DNA of 45,381 nt. It comes from Actinomycetaceae bacterium. GTDB taxonomy: Bacteria; Actinomycetota; Actinomycetes; Actinomycetales; Actinomycetaceae. Positions within the stretch are counted from its first letter, which is position 1, and each line of letters starts with the position of its first letter. This document shows positions 26,059 to 34,108 of this stretch, one piece after another. The translations under genes and the position numbers were made by a program. A model generated the notes under the pieces. It did no database searches. It was given only the letters and a program-made list of their open reading frames with translations, and was not told where the DNA came from. The stretch lies in assembly GCA_030524055.1 (NCBI GenBank), contig JAUNHH010000011.1, forward strand, positions 36,451 to 81,831. The letters run 5' to 3'.

Positions 26059-26901
26059 CTAAATCCGCGCTGTTCCACGGAAAAGGGTATGGGTTCTTCC
26101 CGAGACCCAGATATGTCCTGACTCATCCGGAGTAATAATGATCTCTCCAGCGCGCCCGAGCTTTTGCCCCTGAGAGACGCGATAACTCCCATTGACCACG
26201 CCACTTCGGATAAACCATTGCCCTACTGAAGCATTGAGAGATCCACATACTGGATCTTCAATCACACCAATACGTGGAGCGAATGCACGAATCTCAAAGT
26301 CCTGTGGCGATCCTTGTGGATAAGCGCCAATCACACCCACCATAGCGTCAGGAACAAGAGAGAAATCAGGCTCAATAGCGAGAACTTCTTGTGCTGTGGC
26401 CACACGAAGAATTGCCCACCCTGGGCCGTTATCGACCCATTGATGTGACACCACTTGTTGTGGCAAGAGGCCACATGCGGCAATAAGGCGGCTCCGATAG
26501 TCTTCGTCTATATCCCCACTGCGCAGCGTGGGTGGCGCCTCGAATGCAAGGGTGTCTCCTCGCTGGAGAATCTGGACCAAGTCAGCTTCGCACTCTTGAA
26601 TAATCATGCCAGTGCTATTTGGTGTGCCACCATTTTCCAACCAAGCATGTGCCGAACCTAAGGTTGGGTGCCCAGCAAAGGGTAGCTCTCCACCAGGGGT
26701 AAAAATCCGCAGGCGATAATCAGCATCCTGCCTAGTAGGTGGAAGAATAAAAGTCGTCTCTGAAAGATTCGTCCAGCGCGCGATTTGCAACATGATGGCA
26801 TCACTAATGCCTTCCGCATTGAGGACCACCGCCACCGGATTACCGTGGTAGGGGCGCGAAGAAAACACGTCAACCTGAGCAAAGGGGCGTTGCTGAGTCA
26901 T
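26059..26901 (-). CDS. PhzF-family isomerase/epimerase-like protein
   Basis: A 280-residue protein of the PhzF/diaminopimelate-epimerase fold. The N-terminal half holds VDVFSSRPYHGNPVAVVLNA and TNLSETTFILPP, whose Glu is the likely catalytic acid/base, and GELPFAGHPTLGSAHAWL; the second half holds GVIEDPVCGSLNASVGQW. Most family members have unknown substrates; PhzF itself acts in phenazine synthesis, but no other phenazine gene is near. ATG 26901 is chosen because GGAGGA lies 6 nt upstream. It is followed on the same strand from the TetR gene and may be co-transcribed with it. Confidence 0.9.
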   Translation of the reverse strand: MTQQRPFAQVDVFSSRPYHGNPVAVVLNAEGISDAIMLQIARWTNLSETTFILPPTRQDADYRLRIFTPGGELPFAGHPTLGSAHAWLENGGTPNSTGMIIQECEADLVQILQRGDTLAFEAPPTLRSGDIDEDYRSRLIAACGLLPQQVVSHQWVDNGPGWAILRVATAQEVLAIEPDFSLVPDAMVGVIGAYPQGSPQDFEIRAFAPRIGVIEDPVCGSLNASVGQWFIRSGVVNGSYRVSQGQKLGRAGEIIITPDESGHIWVSGRTHTLFRGTARI

Positions 26902-26980
26902 ATAGTCCTCCAGGTGATCGTCGCTCGCAGAAAGAGCAATCCTAATTACGGAAAGGCTCTCCATATACTGGCGTTGCTCT

Positions 26981-27511
26981 TTAGAGTAGCTCAGATAGGA
27001 GGTCTGCGATCTGGTCAGGACTTTCTTTCATGCCTCCACTGACCCATTGGCGAATGAGGTGGGCAACGCCTGCCTCTTTAAAGGTACGGATATAGTGCAC
27101 CTCTGTATCACTGAGGTGAGGATATTTTTCGCGGCAGCGCTGCTCAAAATACATCCGCTTAGCGGCAAAAACCCGATCGAATACGCTAGAGGAATTCTGA
27201 ATAAGCGCATTGGCCATAGCAGGATTGTCGGCTAAAAGCGGCAAAATCGCATTGGCTAAATCTGGGACCCTCTGCCCCGTTTCTTTTTGGGCTTCCAGAA
27301 CTGACAGAAAGCCGCCAATTTGGTCCTCAATAAGATCGGCAAAAAGTTCCTCAGGGGTGGAATAGTGCAAATAAAAGGTGCCTCGACTCAAGTCTGCTTG
27401 ACGACATAAGCGCGCCACACTCACCTTAGATAAAGGCTGAGTTTGTAATAGCTCAACTAATGCTGATTTCAACGCTTCCCTCGTGTATCGCGTTTTCCGT
27501 GAGTCCTGCAT
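26981..27511 (-). CDS. TetR-family transcriptional regulator
   Basis: A 176-residue regulator. The N-terminal helix-turn-helix reads TREALKSALVELLQTQPLSK then VSVARLCRQADLSRGTFYLH YST, the TetR signature; the rest is an all-helical ligand domain. It most likely represses its own operon with the PhzF gene and the divergent MBL hydrolase gene 139 bp away. ATG 27511 is chosen for the GGAGGA 4 nt upstream. The ligand is not predictable. Confidence 0.92.
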   Translation of the reverse strand: MQDSRKTRYTREALKSALVELLQTQPLSKVSVARLCRQADLSRGTFYLHYSTPEELFADLIEDQIGGFLSVLEAQKETGQRVPDLANAILPLLADNPAMANALIQNSSSVFDRVFAAKRMYFEQRCREKYPHLSDTEVHYIRTFKEAGVAHLIRQWVSGGMKESPDQIADLLSELL

Positions 27512-27650
27512 TATTCCTCCGCTGAACACTTTGTGGTGAAGTGTCTATTTCCGATCACCCTGCGCGTAAATGCCCATGGCGTTTAATCCTTACCCAATCT
27601 ACCATTGACTCAGAAATCGTGGACCTCTATAGAAATAAGGAAGCCTACTA

Positions 27651-28358
27651 ATGCGACTCAAAAAATATGAGGGATTCTGGCAAGCAACTCTTCTACCTCG
27701 ACTCTTTCCTGTGAATGTCTACTTTATTCGCGAAAATGACGGCCTGACATTAATCGACACTGCTGTGCCAATCGCAGCGCGTCATATTCTCCGCTGCGCA
27801 CAGACAATTGGTGCGCCGATTAAAAGAATTGCTCTCACTCATGCGCATTATGATCACGCTGGCGGCGTTGACCATCTGAAGAGGGCGGTGCCTGATATCG
27901 AATTGATTGCCTCCACACGAGAAGCCCCTCTTCTCGCAGGTGATATTGCCCCACTGCCTGGGGAATATTCCGTTAACGGCGAACTTCCTGGCAATTACCA
28001 GGCTATTGAATCTCAACCTGATCGCCTCGTAGACAATGGGGAAGAAGTCGGCGAACTGACTGTTATTTCCACGCCAGGACATACACCCGGCCACATTTCC
28101 TTTTTCCACGAAAAAACGGGTGCCCTTTTTGCCGGTGACGCTTTCCAAACTCGAGCCACTATTGCTGTAGCAGGGGATAGGGTTCCGCTATTCCCCTTTG
28201 TCGCAATGGCCACCTGGGATAAACACCGTGCCTATCGCAGCGCAGAAATACTGGCTGATCTCCCCGTGCGCTATTTAGCCACTGGACATGGTGAAGTCCT
28301 TACCGACCCTAAAAATGCCATGCATGCGGCCCTAGAACGTGCCAAAAAGAACTTCTAA
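27651..28358 (+). CDS. MBL-fold metallohydrolase
   Basis: A 235-residue metallo-beta-lactamase-fold hydrolase. The metal motif THAHYDHAGG is intact, followed by STPGHTPGHISFF, FAGDAFQT and the C-terminal LATGHGEVL. Fold members hydrolyse esters, thioesters or similar; here the substrate is unknown. AAGGAAG precedes the ATG. Its divergent arrangement with the TetR gene suggests control by that regulator, perhaps as a detoxification module with PhzF. Confidence 0.92.
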   Translation: MRLKKYEGFWQATLLPRLFPVNVYFIRENDGLTLIDTAVPIAARHILRCAQTIGAPIKRIALTHAHYDHAGGVDHLKRAVPDIELIASTREAPLLAGDIAPLPGEYSVNGELPGNYQAIESQPDRLVDNGEEVGELTVISTPGHTPGHISFFHEKTGALFAGDAFQTRATIAVAGDRVPLFPFVAMATWDKHRAYRSAEILADLPVRYLATGHGEVLTDPKNAMHAALERAKKNF

Positions 28359-28403
28359 ACAGCGTCCGGCCCCAGAGGAAAGCCTGCTTGCCTGAGTAGC
28401 CTT

Positions 28404-29075
28404 CTATACAGTTGGCGTCATCACGATCAGAGTTCCTAGTGTCGCTAAAGTCCACGAGGTTAAAGATCCGACGAGAAATTCTTCTGCTTTAGCTCCGCCC
28501 TCGTCCTTGGAAATTTCGGGGAAACGGATTACACCCTTTGCAGCGACGACAACGGCCACACCAATCCCATTACCTGTAAATGCCAATAGGAGGATGAGGA
28601 TTCGCTCTAATGCGCCAATCCACCGTCCGCCGCGAAAAGAGGGCAGAGGTGGAGGAGTATCGACTTTCCGTGTGGCCGTATCCAAAACTGCTGATACGAA
28701 TTCATTAGCGGGTAGGGCAAGAAGAAGAATTGCCCCAATAATCGTCATTAAGGTGCTGCCTCGAATAGATTCGCTAGGGCTACCCACCAGATAGGGAATA
28801 ACGACGGCAATCGGCACTAAAGCCCAGGACCATATCAACGCCAACCCACGCAAGTCCCTGACCAGAATGGCCCATAACGCGCCAATAGTGACAATAGGAA
28901 GAACCCAAGGCCCTGGTGTCACTAATGGTCCAAAACCCAGCCCTACCAGAAGAACAGCAGAGATAATTATCGCTGTAATCTGGATAATAGGGGACAGAGT
29001 AGGACGGTATATTCGCAAGGCCAAAGCTACCGTCAAAGGCAATCCGCACGCCAAAAGAATCAGTGGGAGAATCAT
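28404..29075 (-). CDS. Polytopic membrane protein, partner of the SatD-like regulator
   Basis: A 223-residue protein with about six hydrophobic segments: LPLILLACGLPLTVALAL, IIQITAIIISAVLLVGLGF, VLPIVTIGALWAILV, ALIWSWALVPIAVVIPYLV, LMTIIGAILLLALPANEF, and two more near the end. I do not recognise a family. ATG 29075 overlaps the stop of the SatD-like gene (ATGA) and follows GGAGGGG, so the two proteins are made together and probably work together. A one-mismatch 12-mer (28493-28504) encodes KDEGGA. Confidence 0.75.
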   Translation of the reverse strand: MILPLILLACGLPLTVALALRIYRPTLSPIIQITAIIISAVLLVGLGFGPLVTPGPWVLPIVTIGALWAILVRDLRGLALIWSWALVPIAVVIPYLVGSPSESIRGSTLMTIIGAILLLALPANEFVSAVLDTATRKVDTPPPLPSFRGGRWIGALERILILLLAFTGNGIGVAVVVAAKGVIRFPEISKDEGGAKAEEFLVGSLTSWTLATLGTLIVMTPTV

Positions 29076-29728
29076 TTGTCCCCTCCAATCAACGCAGCAA
29101 AATAGTCTCGGGAATGTAGTAACGCGGCTCCACCACAACGATGGAAGGTCTGCGAAATAGCAGATTGAGAAGAGCGTTCTTCTTTTGCAATCTCGACCTG
29201 CGTGCGCCCAAATAATAGTCCTGCAGTAATCCGCCGTTCTTTCGGCTTTAAACGGGCAATAATATGATCGCGCAAAGTCAAAGCGGCATTCACACTCGCC
29301 ACTAAAGCATGATCAATATTCGTATCCTCACCGGCCCGCCAACCTGTACGCAGCCATGACAATCCTGAATCCTCCATTGCGTGCACGTGATCAATTGCCT
29401 CGCGGGCACTCCACCATGCGGAGCCGTCCTGAATGCCCGTGGGCTGGTCAGGATTCAAAGGCTTCGCGCTTCCTGCTCCAATCCCAAAACGTAAATCCCG
29501 ACCTTCCGGCAAAATAAGGTGCGCCCGCAAGGTCACGTTCACAGCAGTCGCCAAGTCAGCGGCAACCAACTGAAATTCATCGCCAGTGGTCGCCCAGGGC
29601 ATTTGAGTGAGAGCAAGCCCGTCGCTAGCCCTGCGTAAAGCGGCGAGAAACTCTTCCTGAGCTGCCGCTCTATCAGCAAGTTGGCGAGAGCCCACAATGT
29701 CAGCAAGCACCGCATACTGTATTCCCAT
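29072..29728 (-). CDS. SatD-family protein: cyclase-like domain plus HTH
   Basis: A 218-residue protein of the SatD family. The N-terminal 145 residues show AVLADIVGSRQ, TTGDEFQLV, RFGIGAGSAK and DGSAWWSAREAI, which in order and spacing recall class III nucleotidyl cyclases (metal Asp in DIVGS, GDxF, RxGIxxG, AR). The last 70 residues contain a sigma-region-4-like HTH (LKPKERRITAGLLFGRTQVE and IAKEERSSQSAISQTFHRCG). Predicted role: a cytoplasmic regulator sensing or making a nucleotide. ATG 29728 has TATCGT 6 nt upstream, hence leaderless. A palindromic operator lies directly behind that -10. SatD biology is poorly known; the cyclase link is my inference. Confidence 0.75.
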   Translation of the reverse strand: MGIQYAVLADIVGSRQLADRAAAQEEFLAALRRASDGLALTQMPWATTGDEFQLVAADLATAVNVTLRAHLILPEGRDLRFGIGAGSAKPLNPDQPTGIQDGSAWWSAREAIDHVHAMEDSGLSWLRTGWRAGEDTNIDHALVASVNAALTLRDHIIARLKPKERRITAGLLFGRTQVEIAKEERSSQSAISQTFHRCGGAALLHSRDYFAALIGGDK

Positions 29729-29734
29729 GGCTCC

Positions 29735-29740
29735 ACGATA
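29735..29740 (-). promoter_or_regulatory. -10 element TATCGT of the leaderless SatD-like operon
   Basis: On the reverse strand TATCGT lies exactly 6 nt before ATG 29728. Confidence 0.5.
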
Positions 29741-29743
29741 ACG

Positions 29744-29764
29744 CTTATATCCGATCGATATAAG
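29744..29764 (-). promoter_or_regulatory. Palindromic operator CTTATATC-N5-GATATAAG
   Basis: A perfect inverted repeat with 8-bp arms and a 5-bp centre, located 3 bp upstream of the -10 of the SatD-like operon, that is, across the -35 spacer. This position suits a repressor or activator. The HTH-bearing product of the first gene is the obvious candidate to bind it, which is inference. Confidence 0.6.
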
Positions 29765-29843
29765 TAAAAACGCGGAGTTGTGTGGATTGAGTAGTGCCAA
29801 GGGTTGGCGAAAAACGGCAGTGCCCGTTCTTCAGTGGCCATGG

Positions 29844-29880
29844 ACGAGGGCGGGGCCGCTCCTTAAAGAAACAGCCCCGC
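29844..29880. terminator. 12-mer-containing hairpin downstream of ndh
   Basis: An exact 12-mer (29844-29855) whose GCGGGGC pairs with GCCCCGC at 29874-29880. It lies 23 nt past the ndh stop and upstream of the SatD-like operon, so it probably ends ndh transcription. Confidence 0.55.
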
Positions 29881-29902
29881 ATGACAGCACATCACGTGCG
29901 CC

Positions 29903-31243
29903 CTATTCCTTCCCAGATACGAGTTTCCCAGAGGAATATGCGCCCAAACGTTCCAAGGCCAAGCGTCCCACCAATTGCTGGTTAGTCGTGGTGCGCTGAG
30001 AACGTGCACCAGAAATAAAGCTAATAAACCAGTGCAAAAGGGTGCCCACCTGCGACTTAAAGCCAACGATATAGAGCAGGTGCAGGAAGCACCAGGCCAC
30101 CCAGGCGAAGAAGCCGGTCAATCGGAACTTCCCCATCTGCACAACGGCTTTAAAGCGAGCAATGGTCGCCATCGAGCCTTTATCTTTATAGGAAAAAGCA
30201 GCATGACGTGGAGCCCTGCCAACAAGGCGAGCCTTAATTAAATCCGCAGCAAAACGCGCTGATTGAATGGCTCCCTGTGCAACGCCAGGAACTCCTGGGA
30301 CGGCCATCATGTCGCCCAGGACAAAGATTTCTGGGTGATTAGGGACAGTCAGGTCAGCGTTAACAACAACCCGGCCAGCGCGGTCAATTTCGCAGCCTGT
30401 GCGCTCAGACAGGACTTTGCCAAGTGGCGACGCCTGGACACCAGCGGCCCATACCTTACACACGGATTCAATTCGCTCGATATTGCCCTCTTTGTCGCGA
30501 ATCGTCACTGAAGTGTCATCCACATCGGTGACAATGCGTCCGGTGAGGATTTCCACGCCCATTTTCTCTAGCGATTTCCGGGTGCTTTCAGAAAGGCGTT
30601 CGTCGAAAACAGGCAGGGGGCGATCAGCGCCATCCACTAAAATGACACGCGCCATGCGTGGATCGAAATTCCTGAACTCGCCACGCAATGTCTTTGAGGC
30701 TAATTCACGGATTTGCCCGGCCATCTCTACGCCAGTTGGACCTGCCCCAACCACAACAAAGGTCAGGAGTTTCGCAATCTGCGCTGGATCAGATTCAATT
30801 TCTGCTAACTCGAAGGCGCCAAAAATCCGGGCACGCAATTCAAGGGCATCGTCAATGGTTTTCATTCCGGGAGCAAAGACAGCAAATTCATCTTTCCCGA
30901 AATAGGATTGGCCGGCTCCAGCGGCCACAATCAGCGTGTCATAGGAGGTTGTTTCAGCGCGATTGTGATTGCGCCAATGGACGATTTTATTGTCCGTATC
31001 AATATCTTCAACCAGCGCCTGCAAAATGGTGATATTACGTTGGCCTTTAAGGATTTCTCGGCTAGAAGGAGCGATTTCCCCTTCAGAAAGAATGCCTGTG
31101 GCCACCTGATAAAGCAGGGGTTGGAAAAGGTGGTGGGAGGTCTTTGCTAGCAGGGTAATATCAGCATCTGCATGCCGCAGCCGCCGTGCCGCAATAAGGC
31201 CAGCAAAACCCGATCCAATAATGACAATGCGATGCCTGCTCAC
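29903..31243 (-). CDS. ndh: Type II NADH:quinone oxidoreductase (NDH-2)
   Basis: A 446-residue flavoprotein with two Rossmann folds: the FAD motif IVIIGSGFAGLIAARRL at the start and the NAD motif VVVGAGPTGVEMAGQ in the middle, with later FVLGDMMAVPGVPGVAQGAI near the FAD/quinone site. The C-terminus carries hydrophobic helices (FAWVAWCFLHLLYIVGF) for membrane docking. It feeds electrons from NADH to menaquinone without pumping protons. GAGGAGG precedes GTG 31243. It stands as a single-gene unit. Confidence 0.93.
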   Translation of the reverse strand: MSRHRIVIIGSGFAGLIAARRLRHADADITLLAKTSHHLFQPLLYQVATGILSEGEIAPSSREILKGQRNITILQALVEDIDTDNKIVHWRNHNRAETTSYDTLIVAAGAGQSYFGKDEFAVFAPGMKTIDDALELRARIFGAFELAEIESDPAQIAKLLTFVVVGAGPTGVEMAGQIRELASKTLRGEFRNFDPRMARVILVDGADRPLPVFDERLSESTRKSLEKMGVEILTGRIVTDVDDTSVTIRDKEGNIERIESVCKVWAAGVQASPLGKVLSERTGCEIDRAGRVVVNADLTVPNHPEIFVLGDMMAVPGVPGVAQGAIQSARFAADLIKARLVGRAPRHAAFSYKDKGSMATIARFKAVVQMGKFRLTGFFAWVAWCFLHLLYIVGFKSQVGTLLHWFISFISGARSQRTTTNQQLVGRLALERLGAYSSGKLVSGKE

Positions 31244-31387
31244 GCGGAATCCTCCTCAAAGAAATAGCGAAGGGTAGATTAGCGTAAATTGTTGCCCTGA
31301 AATAGGGCCATCTAGGTGACGATCCCCACGCACGCGGAAAGCAAAGGCAAAACGCAGATAAAACGGCAGGTGTATTCCCACCCGCGC

Positions 31388-31418
31388 GGGCGGGGTGTGA
31401 ATTAAACCCCGCCCTCGT
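31388..31418. terminator. 12-mer-containing hairpin downstream of lipA
   Basis: GGGCGGGG (31388-31395) pairs with the reverse-strand exact 12-mer (31407-31418) around an 11-nt loop. It lies 18 nt past the lipA stop on the reverse strand. Confidence 0.65.
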
Positions 31419-31435
31419 CCATGAGGAACCCAGCC

Positions 31436-32503
31436 CTAGGCTGACACCGCCTGACGGGCTGCCTCACGCGCTGCCCGAGCAGCCCTGCGCGAGCGTAGAT
31501 TCTCCAAAACAGTGCTGGCTTCCTGCAAAGTCGATCCCTGCTCCGCTAAATGCGCTAAACGCTGAGGAATCTCGCGGCCGCGCGCCTGCATGCCGCGGGC
31601 CCACAGTGCTCCTGCGCGATAGGAAGAACGCACCAACGGCCCTGCCATTACCCCGGCAAAACCAATAGCCTCCGCTTCAGCTGCCAATTCGAGGAATTCT
31701 TCTGGGTGGACCCACCTGTCAATAGGATGGTGTAGGGGAGAGGGGCGCAAATACTGAGTCAATGTCAATAAATCGCAGCCAGACTCATGTAACGCCTGCA
31801 TTGCTTCAAGAATCTCGTCGCGAGTTTCCCCCATACCTAAAATCAGATTCGATTTCGTCATCATTCCTAAATCGGAGGCGTGACGAATCATTGCAAGGGA
31901 ACGCTCAAAACGAAATGCCGGGCGAATCTTTTTAAAGATGCGCGGCACCGTTTCCAGATTATGGGCGAAAACTTCCGGGCCAGCCTCAGCAATAAGCTCA
32001 ACGCCATCCATTTGCCCACGGAAATCATCGACTAATAACTCCACCCCTGTTGACGGAGTTTTCTCGTGAATAAGGCGGCAGGTTTCGGCATATAGCCAAG
32101 CAGCACCATCAGGTAAATCATCGCGAGTAACGCCAGTAATAGTGGCATAGCGCAAACCTAAACCGGCAACAGATTCCGCTACACGCCGCGGTTCGTCGGT
32201 GTCATATTCTGTTGGTCGTCCGGTGGCAATATTGCAAAAATCGCAGCGCCTGGTGCAGATTCTCCCACCTAAAAGGAATGTGGCTTCGCGGTCTTCCCAG
32301 CATTCGTGGATATTGGGACAATTCGCTTCGGCGCACACAGTATGTAATCCCTGCGAGGCCGATAATGACCGCATATCCATATAGTTTTCGCCTGAGCGCG
32401 CATGTTGGCGAATCCAATCAGGCTTATTCTCAATAGGAGTTTCCGCATTACGCACTTCAATACGAAGAAGTTTGCGGCCCTCAGGTTCGGGAATAGTGCT
32501 CAC
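31436..32503 (-). CDS. lipA: Lipoyl synthase
   Basis: A 355-residue radical SAM enzyme that inserts two sulfurs into protein-bound octanoyl groups, making lipoate for E2 and GcvH proteins. The auxiliary cluster motif CX4CX5C is [12 protein letters not shown] and the radical SAM motif CX3CX2C is CTRRCDFC; the C-terminal [11 protein letters not shown] is also conserved. The GTG start overlaps the lipB stop as GTGA, so lipA is the second gene of a coupled lipB-lipA operon. Ala/Arg-rich C-terminal tail. Confidence 0.97.
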   Translation of the reverse strand: MSTIPEPEGRKLLRIEVRNAETPIENKPDWIRQHARSGENYMDMRSLSASQGLHTVCAEANCPNIHECWEDREATFLLGGRICTRRCDFCNIATGRPTEYDTDEPRRVAESVAGLGLRYATITGVTRDDLPDGAAWLYAETCRLIHEKTPSTGVELLVDDFRGQMDGVELIAEAGPEVFAHNLETVPRIFKKIRPAFRFERSLAMIRHASDLGMMTKSNLILGMGETRDEILEAMQALHESGCDLLTLTQYLRPSPLHHPIDRWVHPEEFLELAAEAEAIGFAGVMAGPLVRSSYRAGALWARGMQARGREIPQRLAHLAEQGSTLQEASTVLENLRSRRAARAAREAARQAVSA

Positions 32504-33228
32504 AGGGTTCCTTTAGGTGAAGTTGTTGGTGCCTGCGCTTCAAGTCGCTCAAAATCTGCGCTCCCGTCTTCCCAGACAAGGGGGGTTCCTGGGCGTTCAA
32601 GGCAGGAATCAATAGAGTGAACGAGGGCGGGGACCATTCTCCGCGCGACAACGGCAACTGTTGTATCCACACCTTCTTGGTCTAAAGAGGTCACATCAGC
32701 ATCGGTGAGGCCGCAGGGAATAATCCCAGAAAACGCGAGTTCCGGATCAATATTGACATTTAATGCCAGGCCATGAAGAGTCACTGCACGGGCAATCTTT
32801 AAGCCAATCGCGCAGATTTTCCTATCGGTTTTACCCGGTTCAACAATCCAGGCTCCAGCACGTCCAGAAATAGCCACGGCTGGAATATTCCAAATGGACC
32901 GTAAAGCGCCTAAAACCCCGCCCTCGACACTGCGAATCCACGCCACAGAGTCAACAGGTTCGCTCAATTTCACGATCGGGTACACCACTAATTGTCCGGG
33001 CCCGTGCCACGTTGCCGACCCAGCCCTATCTGTATGAATAACGGGCAGTGAAGAATCAGGAATGTCTTCGGGGCGTGTATGCCGACCAGCAGTCCACGTC
33101 GGAGTGAACTCGGCCAAAATAAGGACGTCGTCTGCGCCAGCCAGTACTTCTCCATGAAGGAGTCGCTGAAGGGCATCGACTTCCTGGTAGGCAATAGGGC
33201 CCCGAGGAAGTAAATCAATGATGCGCAT
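32500..33228 (-). CDS. lipB: Octanoyltransferase
   Basis: A 242-residue enzyme that transfers octanoyl from acyl carrier protein to lipoyl domains, the step before lipA. Motifs: [56 protein letters not shown] (catalytic Lys) and GIIPCGLTD (catalytic Cys). ATG 33228 has TACCAT exactly 6 nt upstream and no Shine-Dalgarno, so it is probably leaderless. One exact and one near-exact 12-mer (32621-32632, 32916-32927) lie inside the gene. Confidence 0.96.
   Translation of the reverse strand: MRIIDLLPRGPIAYQEVDALQRLLHGEVLAGADDVLILAEFTPTWTAGRHTRPEDIPDSSLPVIHTDRAGSATWHGPGQLVVYPIVKLSEPVDSVAWIRSVEGGVLGALRSIWNIPAVAISGRAGAWIVEPGKTDRKICAIGLKIARAVTLHGLALNVNIDPELAFSGIIPCGLTDADVTSLDQEGVDTTVAVVARRMVPALVHSIDSCLERPGTPLVWEDGSADFERLEAQAPTTSPKGTL
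32621..32632 (+). repeat. Dispersed 12-mer ACGAGGGCGGGG
   Basis: Exact copy inside lipB, encoding on the reverse strand the residues VPALVH. Confidence 0.85.
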
Positions 33229-33234
33229 CCAAAT

Positions 33235-33240
33235 ATGGTA
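33235..33240 (-). promoter_or_regulatory. -10 element TACCAT of leaderless lipB
   Basis: On the reverse strand TACCAT lies exactly 6 nt before ATG 33228. The opposing -10 of the Nif3 gene begins 7 bp away. Confidence 0.5.
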
Positions 33241-33247
33241 GCCCGCT

Positions 33248-33253
33248 TAGGCT
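33248..33253 (+). promoter_or_regulatory. -10 element TAGGCT of the leaderless Nif3-like gene
   Basis: TAGGCT lies exactly 6 nt before ATG 33260, with no purine-rich ribosome-binding site. Confidence 0.5.
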
Positions 33254-33259
33254 TATCTC

Positions 33260-34108
33260 ATGACATCACTGTGGACCCTCGCTGACCTAACGGCGTATAT
33301 GGATACTCTTTTCCCCCCAAGCACTGCTGAAGAATGGGATCGTGTGGGATTGGTTTTAGGTAATCCCGTGCGGGAAATCCGCAAGATTCTTCTCGCTGTC
33401 GATCCCGTTGCTGCCACTGTTGATGAGGCTATTGCCACAGGGGCTGATCTTTTATTGACCCACCATCCTCTTTACCTTCGGGGTACATCTTTCCTCCCGG
33501 AAAGCGACCCTAAAGGCAGCCTTGTTGCCCGCCTTATTCGCGCCAATATTGGCCTTTTTACAGCGCACACTAATGCTGACGTCGCAGCACATGGAGTTGC
33601 GCAATCTCTAGCTGACCTGGTTGGACTAGCGGATACAGAGGTTCTTGCCCCGGCAGGCGTCGATAGTGAGGGTCGGCCGATTGGCCTGGGACGAGTTGGC
33701 ACTGTCCCCGAAATGACATTAGGTGCTTTTGCTGATGAAGTCGCCCGTAAACTTCCTGCGGGTCCACATGGCCTTTTCGTTGGCGGTGACGAATCACAAC
33801 TCATTCACCGCGTTGCCGTCAGTGGCGGGTCTGGTGACCATTTCCTTAGCGCTGCTCGTTTCGCGAGGGCGGATGTCTACCTCAGTGCAGACCTGCGCCA
33901 TCACCCTGCCTCGGAATCCTTAGAAGGGGGCAGCCCTGCCCTCCTATGCGGCAGCCATTGGGCAACAGAATGGCCATGGCTTCCTGTCTTAGCTCGCCAA
34001 CTGCGTGACGAAGCAGCGCGAAGCGGGGTGTCCTTAGAGGTGGAAGTCTCTACTATTGTCACCGAGCCATGGACCGCCCACCGCCCAACCATCGGAGGAA
34101 CCCAGTGA
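33260..34108 (+). CDS. Nif3-like dinuclear metal centre protein
   Basis: A 282-residue protein of the NIF3/YbgI family (COG0327, GTP cyclohydrolase I type 2-like). Features: WDRVGLVLGNPVREIRKIL, ATGADLLLTHHPLYLRG (His pair of the metal site), GLFTAHTNADVAAHGV (His and Asp) and GSGGDHFLSAA in the second half, with CGSHWATEWP near the end. Proteins of the family form toroidal hexamers with two metals; the physiological reaction is unsettled. It probably begins at the mRNA 5' end. The stop overlaps the GTG of the next gene; in many actinobacteria it pairs with a zinc-ribbon protein, as here. Confidence 0.92.
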   Translation: MTSLWTLADLTAYMDTLFPPSTAEEWDRVGLVLGNPVREIRKILLAVDPVAATVDEAIATGADLLLTHHPLYLRGTSFLPESDPKGSLVARLIRANIGLFTAHTNADVAAHGVAQSLADLVGLADTEVLAPAGVDSEGRPIGLGRVGTVPEMTLGAFADEVARKLPAGPHGLFVGGDESQLIHRVAVSGGSGDHFLSAARFARADVYLSADLRHHPASESLEGGSPALLCGSHWATEWPWLPVLARQLRDEAARSGVSLEVEVSTIVTEPWTAHRPTIGGTQ

